From Rotaria sordida (taxonomy: Eukaryota; Rotifera; Eurotatoria; Philodinida; Philodinidae), in NCBI GenBank assembly GCA_905250125.1, contig CAJNOL010000068.1, positions 242,424 to 306,423 on the forward strand: a DNA stretch of 64,000 nt, given 5' to 3'. Positions 23,557-34,869 of this stretch are shown piece after piece. The position numbers and the translations under genes were made by a program. Each line of letters opens with the position of its first letter. Position 1 is the first letter of the stretch. Below the pieces are notes generated by a model that saw nothing but the letters and a program-made list of their open reading frames with translations, did no database searches and was not told the origin of the DNA.

Positions 23557-24901
23557 TTATTTAATAGGTAATCCAGCAACTTGTCGACATTTGATCATAG
23601 TAGCTCTTAAAATAAATTGTTTTCGTGAAAGTTCTCTAATATGCTAAAATCGAAAAAAAAAAACAAAAAATTTAATCTAAAATAAGAACAAAAACAACCA
23701 AACTTTTAAATAATTGTCTAAAGAAATAGATCGTTTTCGAAGTCCATCAGTAAGATAATATAATAAATCTTGAATAGCATGTTCTTCAGCAAAAATTTGA
23801 AAAAGTCTTTGAAAAGGAAAAGAAAAAACAAAAAATAATAAAAAACAAAAACGAAAATAACTGAACTTTTTATAAATAGGTGCTGGAAAAATGATAGCAT
23901 CATTTTCAATTGAATTATCTTTTTTTACAAAAGATTTTTGTGATATTTGATTTGTTTTATTTTGTAAACTAGTTATATAATTCTAAATAAAAATTTGATA
24001 AATAAAATAAAAATAAGAAATAATAATATAAACTTTAGTTTGAATTTGTTTTTGTTGAATTTGATTAATTAATGATTGAAGTTTTTTTTCTCCATCATTT
24101 AAATATTGTTCAGTTTGTTTTAAAGAATCAATTTCTACTTTTTCAATATCTTTTAATTCATTTAATCGATTTCGAATTTTGTCTAAAACAGCTGTTTTAA
24201 GTGATTGATGATAAATATCTTGTGAAATTTCTCCTTGATTTCCTCTGTCTATTCCTGAATATATATTCGAATGTGAATATGATGATATCATTCCCATTGG
24301 CATTGGCATTGATGAAATATTTGTTGGATATGGTGTTGTTGGTTGATTAATATTTGAAATTGAATAAACTGGAGGTGATAAACTAAAAGATTGAGACATC
24401 GCATTTATTAAATTTGATAAATCACTAGTTGGCTTAAATAAAAAAATATAGATGTTTATTTTTAAATTTAATATAATATTTACATGACGCCATGTTTTCA
24501 AATAATTAATTGTAATTGTTCCATCTGATTGAACATCTTTATTAGTTGAAGAAATAAACATATTTGATGTTGGTTTAACTTGAGCTATTGGCGATTTATA
24601 TGGATGATTTTCATTAAGATTTATTTCAATTGGAATATTATATCGATTTCCTTTATATTCACATAAAACTGTTCCACATAAACAAAGATATTCTTTAGAA
24701 TTTCCTTTATTTAAATTATATCGATTTAATTTTAATATTAAATTACATTGATATGATTGAAATACTTGAATTATATCTCGACGAACCAAATCACGATTTA
24801 TACACTAAAATTATTTGATTTTTATTTTAATATGAACTCATTTATCTTACTTGAGATCTTTGAATCATTTGATCGATTTCACTTTGAGATTGCTTTGCCA
24901 T
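23557..24901 (-). CDS. TSG101: TSG101 homologue, ESCRT-I subunit (UEV domain, coiled coil, steadiness box)
   Basis: Six exons (24901-24851, 24804-24484, 24432-24034, 23982-23867, 23806-23704, 23643-23557) join in phase into 358 residues (human protein 390). Residues 18-124 form the ubiquitin E2 variant domain, with CEYKGNRYNIPI, NHPYKSPIAQVKPTSNMFI and a Tyr (ITINYLKTW) where active E2 enzymes have the catalytic Cys. A Pro/Ser/Met-rich linker follows, then a coiled coil (NRLNELKDIEKVEIDSL and onwards), then the C-terminal steadiness box (EEHAIQDLLYYLTDGLR, then HIRELSRKQFILRATMIKCR). The protein sorts ubiquitinated membrane cargo into multivesicular endosomes and acts in cytokinetic abscission. 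The ATG at 24901 gives a short first exon ending in a good GTAAGA donor. Confidence 0.94.
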
Positions 24902-25639
24902 AATTGATATCGAAACAAGAAACTAATGTAAGAAGTTATTGTTATTGCGTATTTCTACAGTAATGCATCAATATGCCTAAAAAGCAAAGCAAGAGACAAT
25001 CAATTAGGTCAAGTTATCCAATCAATGAGAAGAAAGAGGTCGCTTGACCATCAGTAACTTTTGATGGATCTTAAGAAGTGAGCCAAACATGTTAATAGTG
25101 TTTCCAATGAAAATCCAAAACAAAATGTTTTCTTAAACTTTGAGTATTTGAGCAGAGTGTTTGTTGAAATTTTTGTCATCATCTGATGTGTAACCAGGTC
25201 GACAAATCGTGGACTCAGATTCTTTCAGAAATTGTTAGATTCTTTCTCATTGAGTTCTGACAGATAGTTGTCGAATGTGAAATATGACAACGGGAAAGTA
25301 TTGTAAACATGGAGATTTCGATGAGATCAGGTTGAATTTATATTGGGTACTTGTAATAAGTACCAACATTCACGGACACAGATTCTGAACTGCGTTTTTT
25401 ATTTTCGACGAAATATTCGTTTGTATTTTGACACGATGAGATCACGATCACCTATCCATAGACGTAATTACTTTGATGCTTTTTATCATGAAAGATTTTC
25501 GCACAAAAATCTAGAGAAAAACAGCTATCAACAATTCTTATTTGAGCCTATGAGTTGCATCCTATATGGATCTTCAAGTTTCAATAGGTAGCCAATAGGT
25601 TGACTAGAAGTTGATTGCTGAACTAAAGCATGACTATGA
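24902..25639. other. Intergenic DNA upstream of TSG101
   Basis: No gene was recognised. GC content rises after about 25,000, grading into the coding relic to the right, so part of it may belong to that decayed gene. Confidence 0.35.
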
Positions 25640-26470
25640 CTATTGAAAAATCAAGCTAGTTTATTTTCAATCTATTCATATCTTTTGTTCTACTTCGTTC
25701 TGGTAGATTCTTATAGACTTGATGATCTCCTAGACTTAGCGCCAGCTCGATCGAGAACATTGAACTCATATGAAACTCGGGAACCATATGGTCGGAATGT
25801 ATAGTCATCGGAGAGGATCTGAGCTCATTCTTTGATCGATTCGGTTGATCACAAGTGAAGGAATTGTACACAAACCTAGTATAGAATGCAACGATTTTCT
25901 ATTGCCAAGCTTCGTGTAAAGTTTGAGTGGGTTCATTCTTCAGAGTAATGATCATTTTTTCATATCGTAAATTTAGAATAGACGAGGTGTTCCTTTACAA
26001 TCGACAAATCCAGCGGCACTTCGGATGGAAGCAAGAAAATGATGGCGAAAAATGGGCATTTGATAGCAAGTAAACCAGTCGAAAAAGTCAATAGCATTTG
26101 GAAAATCATGTGGACCATCACATTTGATACGATTCCTAACCTCGCGTAAATGATCTAGACGATCATAGTACTGCGTATTAGTTTCGAACTGAATCAAATG
26201 CTCCGAAAAATCGAATATTACTTCGATCAATGAACGAAATTCTCTTTGATTCAGGCCAATTTTCATCAATTGTCGCTCGATGCTCTGTCACACGTGTCGA
26301 TCACAAAACAGATTAGGAGAATGAGGAAATATGTTTTCGACTGAGCTCTCGGTTGTCTTATCATCATTACACCAAATATAATCAAGCAGTTCTCGTTATG
26401 ATTCTTCATCGCTTTTGGTAATGAGCCATAGTAGTAAGGCTGTGTCACATCTTGATTTCGAAATGGTGTT
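25640..26470 (-). pseudogene. Decayed coding region, family not recognised
   Basis: On the minus strand, open stretches with coding-like composition follow one another in shifting frames: about 26460-26370 (PYYYGSLPKAMKNHNENC), 26269-25973 (LNQREFRSLIEVIFDFSEHL through CDGPHDFPNAIDFFDWFTCY) and about 25820-25700 (DDYTFRPYGSRVSYEFNVLD). Stops or frame changes separate them, including an early TGA, and no splice signals restore one frame. The middle piece is acidic and aromatic-rich like a globular domain. I do not recognise the family and assign no function. It could also be a gene with assembly errors. Confidence 0.4.
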
Positions 26471-27050
26471 CACGAGATTTCAAATGGAATACAATTGAGG
26501 TACAATTTTTTTTACTATGAGGTACATCGTTGGGGTGCACAAGCTTTATCTTGAAATATAAACGTTAGTTGGAAAAACTACTAAAATAAAACTTCTTTCA
26601 TAGAAAACAACATCATATTCTACTTTTTTTTCTGTTAAAAATCAACGTTACAATTCATTATTTCCTAAAATATCAATTTCATAGTTGAATTATAATGTTG
26701 CAAACCAATCAGTCTAGAAAAGCTAGTATGTGGTAAGTCAGTATGTACGGAAAGCTTAAGTGATTAAGCTGGAGAACTCTGAGTCGGACCAGCCTTCTAT
26801 CGAGAGCTACATTTAATAGATGTAAGAAAAATATCGGCCTCTCGAAACTGTTCTCGGACAGCACCCTATACTGCAAGGTAGCCGAAAGACAGGGTATTCT
26901 TCTTCTTCTAGTCTAGAAAAAATACAAATATTTACATTTACACATGCTGAATATCGAATCAGCTGGAACAAGATTTTTTTTTTGTAATTACAACAGAAAA
27001 TAAGTAAAAGATCTAAAATATGCACTATTTCTTAGAAAATACCAAATTAA

Positions 27051-27194
27051 TTCCATCTTGCACATTGTTCTATTTGTAAATCAGATTTTTCTATTCCTAA
27101 TGGAGGTATTGATTTGATTACTAGACATGACAAACAACTTGGTGGTCATAAACGTTTACCTAAAACTGAAGCTAGAAAAAAATATGAAGTATAA
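27051..27194 (+). pseudogene. BED-type zinc-finger relic of a hAT-like element
   Basis: A 47-codon open stretch contains C-S-I-C followed by KSDFSIPNGGIDLITRH and then GGHK, giving the C-x2-C ... H-x8-H spacing of BED fingers that start hAT-like transposases, with the family-typical FSI-x-x-GG. Nothing that continues the transposase follows, so it is an isolated fragment. The decayed element at 0.5-2.4 kb, which lacks this finger, is from the same broad family. Confidence 0.5.
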
Positions 27195-28404
27195 CATTGA
27201 TGTGCAATAACATTGGATAAATTGGTTTCTTTTTGTCATTAAGCATGATTGATGTACGATTTTATTCCCCCATTCAGTGGAAGTCGGCATAGAAAAACGA
27301 ATATGATTCCAATAGCCTAGACGAATTACAAGTGAATTAAGAAATGTGATTGGTGTCACCACGTGAAAATACCAGTTGCATTTATTGATTCATTTTTAAT
27401 TCATCTAGTCTGTTTGGGATCTAACTCAAACTAAAATTAAATAAATAAAATGGACGCCAATATTCATTCATTAACTCTTTATCAATACATATCGTTATAA
27501 ATGCTCCTATAAAAATGAAAGTAACTATCGAAAAATATAACTCATTTCTATTCAAAGATCAGTTTATCGAAACGCAGGCTCAAAACACCTAAATGGAGTA
27601 TTATACCCCAATATGGGGTATGTATAGCAGCCCTGGACTGAAATCTTTTAAAATAAATTTTTATTTCAAAATCATTTTTCGATCGAGATTTGAAATCAAT
27701 CTGTTTGAATTTATTTGCTCAATAAATAATTTATTTTTTATCTTAAGAAAATTTTTTTTTGTCTTTTATCATTTATAATACAATAAATATCCTAGTGAAA
27801 TATATCAATTGAATTCATTTAAATCAATATGAAGTTTTAAAAAAACCTTTTTTGAGGATTAATTTTTTTTTCATAATTAAATATTTTTTAGATTATTATT
27901 TAACGAATTATTATTAATAAATAAGACTTCTGATAGATTATAAATATTAAAAATGTAATTTAGTCTCGAATAAAAATTTAATTTTTGTTAACTAATCGTT
28001 TATTCCGAAAAGAATTATTTATTGAATATTCTTCTTTGGAAAATTATTTTTATTAATATAAATAGAATAAAACTTTTATTTTATTTCTTTTAATTAAATT
28101 AATTTATATTTGATTGTTTATTTCAAATTAAAATGAAAATATTTATAAGAGATTTATTTTTATTTTAACAATCGACATAGAAAAGTTTATTGAAATTGAA
28201 ATGTCGAAGAAAATATTTATTGGAGAAAATTTTTTTAAAAATAACCATAATCGAGATAATTATTTGAAAAAGAGAGATATTCTCTGTTACAAATAAATGT
28301 AAATCTTTTTATTTGATTTTCAATTAGTTAAATATAAATCTGAAAAGAAAATCTCACATCATATATGAAATTTTCAAGAAAAACAAACGAGAAAATAATT
28401 CAAT
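27195..28404. other. AT-rich intergenic DNA
   Basis: No recognisable gene, RNA or repeat. It is the 3' flank of the mitochondrial carrier gene on its right side. Confidence 0.4.
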
Positions 28405-29620
28405 TTATATATTGTTAGGAAAGAAAAACGATGTAGCTAATTCAAAAGCACCAAAAAAAACAAAACCTCCAACTGATATCCACATTGTCCGAGGAATAAC
28501 ACCACTGTATAAACTAAATTCAATAAACCAATTTTTCTTTCTTATAAAAAAAAAGCATAAAAAGAACTAACGCTGTAAAACCTTCTTGTTTGAAAATATT
28601 TTTAATAATTTTCAAAGGATGAGAAGCTGCATCAACATCGGAATGCTAAAAAAAATTAAATTAAATGAAATTAATTAATTAAAACAAATCTTTTTCATAT
28701 TTACATGAGCAAGAATTATTCGAGTCTTAGCAACATCTAAATATTAAATTCATTCGGTTTTTTATAACACAAAAAAGAGCAAAATTAACCAAATGGAGTT
28801 GTAATAGATGCTGCTATTCCACCAGCTAGAGATCCACATAATGCTCCTTGCCATGGAGATACCGAATAACCTTGTTTAGAACTCCAATGTCTCTTTTAGT
28901 TTTTTTCAAAAAGAAACATAAAAAGAATAAAAAAAGCAAATAAACAAACAAACTTTAAATAATTCCCATAGTGGAAATTGGATAACTGAAAAAGGAATTT
29001 CTCGTGATAGAGTTGCAAAATATCCTCGATAAAGACCTAATAAACCCTTTGAAAAAAAATTCATTAGATTTATTTTAAATTAAAACCAAACTAAAAATAC
29101 AAACTTCATGATGAAGACATGATTTGACGATTGTTAATAAACGTAAATCTCTATTAACTTGTGCTCGTTGTTTAATAACTTCAACAGGAACACGTATAAG
29201 ACATGCACTCTAAATATTCGACTTTCGAAAAGAATTTATTTCTAAATATATTTTTAATTCTAATACAATTTCTCCAAAAGCAGCTGCAATCATATGAGTT
29301 TTCCATTGAGATGATATAGGCACTGTTTGTTTTGTTAAATTATAAGCAAGAAAAAATAAAGCTGATGATGGACCACTGCCAATTAATACAGAACCAACAC
29401 CAGAATATAATGATGAAAATAATATTCGTTTATTTAAACTTTTTTTTTCTTGAAGACGAGTTTTTATTGTATCTATTGGATATAATGATAAATCAACTGC
29501 ACATCCAGCTATTGATCCAGCCTAAGACAAGTCTTTTATAGAAAGTATTTTTTTTTAATAGCCAATTAGACAAACCACTAATGAATGTTCAATTGTTCGA
29601 ATAAAATCAATTTCTGTCAT
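28405..29620 (-). CDS. SLC25A26: Mitochondrial S-adenosylmethionine carrier (SLC25A26-like)
   Basis: Eight exons (29620-29576, 29521-29267, 29209-29105, 29046-28954, 28892-28790, 28736-28705, 28645-28572, 28513-28405) join in phase to 271 residues; the human protein has 274. Three carrier signatures occur in order: [21 protein letters not shown] and TPFDVAKTR, one per repeat, giving six membrane helices. SAM-carrier-like blocks include [11 protein letters not shown] at the start, [17 protein letters not shown] in the middle, and [13 protein letters not shown] at the end. The protein imports S-adenosylmethionine into the mitochondrial matrix in exchange for S-adenosylhomocysteine, feeding methylation of mitochondrial RNA, DNA and proteins. 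All introns are about 50-60 bases. Confidence 0.92.
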
Positions 29621-31715
29621 GTTTATTTATCTTTAAATAAAAAGATTTTTCTATGATGATTTTCTTTTTTTTTCGAATAATAACTACAATAAACACCAGT
29701 CGGAATCAATGTCTGATTATATTTTTTTTATATTAAAAAATACTTCCGAAATAAATCAATCAATGATTATAAATCTATAAATAAGGAAATCAATATCGAG
29801 TTTTAAATCCATTAATACACTTGGCGTCCTATTCATATAGAATCAATCGATTTTAATTAAATATCATGTTCATCGATCATATTTACTATAAATATTTGTA
29901 ATTAACTCGAAAAAGGAACTTTATTTTAGTGATATATCCTCTTTGGATTTTTTCCTCTCAAATCATATATGTTCTTGTCTAGTGACATCTTTTTATTAAA
30001 AAATCATTTTTTTTATAGAAATAAATTCTGTTGAAAAAGTGAATTCTTATCTATGATAAAATATTTATTAATAATATTTCGATAAAAAATAAATGTCAAC
30101 TGTGTAACTACATTGAACATTTATTAGTATTTGTCGTCATATCGTCGTCAGACCAAACATTATTTTATCAGATAACGTTACCTACTCATTGAAAAAAAAA
30201 TTTGATTTAATTTTATTAAACAAAGTTTTATTTCTGATCGTTTAAAACAGATAAAAGATTTGATGCTTAACGTGAGATTAGATTTATTCATAAAAAAACA
30301 AAATAAACAAGATGAATTAACTATAGAAACTAAATTATATTGAATTGATACAAAATAAATAAACTTCTTATTAATTTCTTTTAGAAGTTAATTAAATATA
30401 TAAGAGAAAAATGAATAGAAATATCATTTGAAAATTGATGTATTTCATTAACAATAATCAATTAAATAAAGAAATTATTTCGATACGATCTCTGTATACT
30501 ATAAAAAATATATCTTTTTATCAATTGATATAATAAGATCAATTTTTTTTTTTATGATTCAAAATTTTGTTGTTTTCATTTATCTCCTTATAAATAAACA
30601 AGTTAGGATTTCAAAAAGTTGAAAAAGAAAGCGAAAAATCTTTGAAATTTTATTCAGTTAACTGGCTATATGAATAATCAGGTTAACATTTAAACGATTA
30701 TTCATTCATTATTTTATATAAAACATTGTAGAAATATGTTTTGTCTATTAAACTGTTTACTATTAGAATATTTTTGTTTTCATCTTATCAAATTCTTTTT
30801 TCTTATTTATTAAAATAAATTTTCGATGTTTTTCAATTGAATAAAGAAATAAGATTTCAAAAAAACTTTATGCGATTTATGTCAAAGAGAAAAACATAGA
30901 AATGATCAATCACATAAATAACTGAATGAAATGATAAATGATCTTATAGTTAATTATTAAATATTATTTAAGTAGAGAACCTACATTGATTTATCTTTAT
31001 TAATTCGGATTACATTAAAGTTAACGTCTATCATATTGTCTTATTTGTCTGTTAAAATAAATATTACCAAATTTTCCTAAGAAACTTTTTTCGAACTCTT
31101 ATGTTTTTTATACTATTGAAAAAATATTGAAAATTAATCTTAGTAAATAAAAACGAATGTTTATATTAATATTAATATATTTTCTATGAAAAATATTAAT
31201 TGATTGTTGAATCGATTGATAGATGATTATTTAATTATAAATGAGACGATTATATATCGGATACATATGATTTTGTTTATTGACATAAAACAATTCGAAT
31301 ATCGATAATTGAATAAAAAAATAATTTTGATCAATTTTCAAATAACTCTTTTAATATTTGTTCTTCTATTTGGAAATATTCATTAGAAATACTTTTCATT
31401 TAATTTTTTTAAAATTTATACAAAGCATTTCTACTTAGAAGTCTATCGTAATATATATTCTTTTTTTGTTTGAATTTATTTAAATTTGTTTGTCGAAATT
31501 TTATTCTAAATAGTATTCTATGTCTATTTTTATTTATTCTTGTAATAAAAACAAAACTCATTATTTAAAGAGATTTAAAAAAAAATGGTCTTCATTATTA
31601 ATTGTTGATAATAAACAAGTGAAACTAATAAACAATAAATTCATCGAGAAAAAATAAAGATTTCTTTGGTTTGTATATAAAAATTAAATTCTATTATCGA
31701 TATTTAATTAATTAA
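29621..31715. other. AT-rich intergenic DNA
   Basis: About 2.1 kb of extremely AT-rich sequence with no ORF of note and no repeat structure that could be resolved by eye. Confidence 0.4.
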
Positions 31716-32997
31716 TTATTCATCATCAATATTGCTTGATAATAATTGAGGAAGAAGTTGTGCAGCAGGACCATGAAAATGATAACTAATAAGAACAAGA
31801 GAAAAAAAAAACAAATAATCGAAATGATATTTAAAAAAAACAGCGAAATACGTTGCAATAGAAGTTGAAGGCGTTGTTTCAATATTAACTTCAGCAATAG
31901 GAATATTTTTTTGAGAAAGAATCGATGCATAACCAGCTGCTGGATAAACAACCGATGATGTTCCAACCTTTATTAATTTTGAAATAAATCAATATAAAAT
32001 AAGAGAAAATTCAACATACAACTAGAAATAAATCACATAATTGAATTTCTTTTTCAATTTTTTCTAAAACATCATCCCAAATTTGTTCACCAAACCAAAC
32101 AATATGAGGACGAACAAGAGATTTACATTTTCTACAACAAGGAAGATCTTTTTCATTAATATCAGGACCATTCTCAGCTGGTGATCTAAATAAATTATAT
32201 TTATATTTAAATTATTTAGAAATAAATAAACCCTCGATTTCTTAATGATTCACAAATGGGACTTGAATTATTTTCTTCAGTGAAACCACATGAAGTACAT
32301 CGAGTCATAAAGAGATTTCCTGATGTTTTTTTTAAATAATAAATTATAGTTATGTTTTATTAAGATTAAAATAAATAAAATTCACCATGCATTTCAATTA
32401 AATTTTTTGTTCCTGCTCTACGATGAAGTCCTAAATAAAATAAAATAAAATAAAAATAAAAATAGTCTTTAAAAAAAAACGAACCATCAACATTTTGTGT
32501 AATAACATTAAATCTTTTTCCTTGTTTTTCAAATTTTGCTTCAGCTTGAGCTATTGCAATATGAGCCTATTTGTTAAAGAAATTATTTAAGTTTAAACAA
32601 ACGTAATAAAAAAAAACCTTATTTGGTTGTTTTGTTCTGACAAGTTCTCGACGATAATGATAAAATTCCCAAACAAGAGAAGGTGAACGTGAAAAGGCTG
32701 CTGGTGTTGCTAAATCCTTTTTTATTTCGATTTAAAAAAAGTGAAAAGAAAATTTGTTTATTAAATAATTGAATATGTTTATTAATAAACCGTAACACGA
32801 AATTGTCTCCAAAGCCCTCCAGCTCCACGAAATGTTGGAACACCAGATTCAGCTGATATTCCTGCACCGGTTAATACAAGAACGGAATGAGCACGAGACA
32901 ATAAACGACGAAATTCAGCTATTTTTCCAGTCGTCTAAATAAAGTATTTTGATTTATTTAATTAATATTCATTCATTTAACAGACGGTTGAAGCCAT
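31716..32997 (-). CDS. SIRT5: SIRT5-like NAD-dependent protein deacylase (sirtuin)
   Basis: About nine exons (32997-32986, 32934-32791, 32716-32618, 32566-32485, 32430-32386, about 32320-32233, 32185-32020, 31967-31852, 31785-31716) give about 273 residues. NAD-binding motifs [25 protein letters not shown] and [10 protein letters not shown], the catalytic His of MHG, and zinc ligands CTSC and CCRKC are present. The acyl-pocket motif YHYRRE is kept; its Tyr and Arg (about residues 71 and 74) correspond to the pair that makes animal SIRT5 remove succinyl, malonyl and glutaryl groups from lysines. The tail has EVNIETTPS and YHFHGPAA, also SIRT5-like. Animal SIRT5 is mainly mitochondrial, but no targeting presequence is visible. 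The four-codon first exon has a weak donor (GTCTGT), so an upstream exon may have been missed. Confidence 0.9.
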
Positions 32998-34589
32998 TTT
33001 GGTTATTAAATCTAAAATAAATATAAATTATCTTTATTCATCATTTTAAGAATTCTTTTTTTGAAGCATATATCAAAATATTCTCAATGAATTACTTGAA
33101 AAATTAAAATCGATTTTGAATTGTTTAAAAATTGATTTACTTAAACAAGATAAAACAATATTAATTTTATTCTTATTTATAGAAATAATCAATTTTGTTT
33201 ATTCTACTGGTTTTTTTTTTAAATTCAAAACTGTCTCGAAATAAATCTTATTGATGAGTATCCGGAGCTCACCAAGACTGACACGTAGGAGAAGAATCGA
33301 CCCTCGATGCGGAGATTAGTGACAAGAAAAAGCGAAGAAAATTGTTGAGTTTCGTTGGGTAAAACGAAAAATTTCGAAGGTTATGAGTAGAAAGATACCC
33401 TTCATTTTATTCAATATTTATTTATTAATAATAATAAACATTGTCAAAATTATTTTTTATGTAAAAATTCTTTTATTGATTTAGGAGATTTTTTTTCAAA
33501 TAGTGATTCGATAGAATAAATCTAAATAGATATATTAATAATTATGGAAGAAAAAAAAACTCAAGAATAAACTTTGCTATGAGATATTTAATCTACATAT
33601 AAAAAAGAAACAAAGAAAATTTGATTGGTTCGTTTGAATTCTATCGAATCTATTCTTATCATGTCATATTGAATATATAAATAATAATAAAGATAGAAAA
33701 AGAAAAGGTTATTAAATATCGATTTTAATAAATCTATTGGAATCTTTTCAAATGTTAATTTTTTTCTTGTTTGCCTTCGATATTGATTTGTCTCAGTTAA
33801 ATCAAATAAAATAAATCAACATTTTGAAAATAAATATCTGTTTTAAAAATTTATAAAAGTCTTAATTTAAAAAAATAATTGATGAATTAGATTTATTTTT
33901 CAATAATTATTTCATTTGAAAATCTTCAAATCTTATATTTGTTTAAGAAGATTTACAATTTTTATCTGAAACAATATTTTATTGTATTCTTTATTTAGAT
34001 ATCGAAAAGAAAAAAAAATTTTTATTCATAGATAAATATTCTCAATGAAATTCTGGTAAAAAATAATTATTTGAGAATTTAATTACACAAAAATAAAATA
34101 AAATTTGACATTTATTCTTAAATGATATACAAAAAAAAATACTTTTAAAACTATTAAACAATATATATATCATCTGAACAATTTATATAAAAATAAATAA
34201 TAGTTTTTTTTCAATCATCGATATATATTATCATTGAAAATAAACATTTTATTTAATTTTACATACGTCTTTTTTAGTTCCGAAATAAATATGTCGAACA
34301 TCCATTGGTTTTTGTTTTGTTCTCTCTTTTTTTTTTGAATAAGATATAATATAGTGCTAGATGTCAAAAAAAAGATAGAAGATCTTGCCAATATTTGTCT
34401 TTTGTTTGTTTGAGTTGGATTTAATTATATAGATTGTTTAGTTATTCAATAAACAAATTATTTAATAATTATTTAATAAAATCGAATGATTGGTTTATTT
34501 ATGAGAACGAATTAAAAATTGCAATAAAACTTTCTTATTTATTTATTATCTTTTATATGAACTATCGATTTTAAATTAAATTTATTAAT
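32998..34589. other. AT-rich intergenic DNA
   Basis: No gene was recognised. A slightly GC-richer 120-base patch near 33,260-33,380 has no readable frame. Confidence 0.4.
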
Positions 34590-34769
34590 ATATATGGGCG
34601 TGGCCAACGGTATGAGACCCCACAGTCGATTTATTCATCTATGCATTAGAAAAATCTGATTTTTTTACCAATTATACTACATGTATATTGCTATTGATCT
34701 ATCACTATTTGAAATCTATATATCACTAGAAATGAGAATTAATAAGTATATCTTTGTATTTATTGTGCT
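34590..34769. mobile_element. Left terminal repeat of a second, diverged IS5/Harbinger-like element copy, cut by the assembly gap
   Basis: This stretch aligns over its whole length with the left terminal repeat of the element at 36.76 kb. Both begin TATATATGGGCGTG, and blocks such as TGACTTTTTTA / TGATTTTTTTA, TACATGTAT / TACATATGT, AATCTATATATCACTAGAAATGAGAATTA / AGCTCTATATGTCGCCAGGAATGAGGATTA follow in the same order. Its inner side runs into the N gap. A diverged copy of the same transposon therefore probably fills, or caused, the gap. Confidence 0.72.
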
Positions 34770-34869
34770 NNNNNNNNNNNNNNNNNNNNNNNNNNNNNNN
34801 NNNNNNNNNNNNNNNNNNNNNNNNNNNNNNNNNNNNNNNNNNNNNNNNNNNNNNNNNNNNNNNNNNNNN
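34770..34869. other. Assembly gap (100 N)
   Basis: Exactly 100 N, the usual placeholder for a scaffold gap of unknown length. It removes the 5' part of the glycoside-hydrolase-like gene and the interior of a transposon copy. Confidence 0.98.

Noticed and set aside
34681..34769. N-terminal extension of the glycoside-hydrolase-like protein through the N gap
   Set aside because: The bases are transposon terminal repeat, and translating across 100 N of unknown true length has no meaning.
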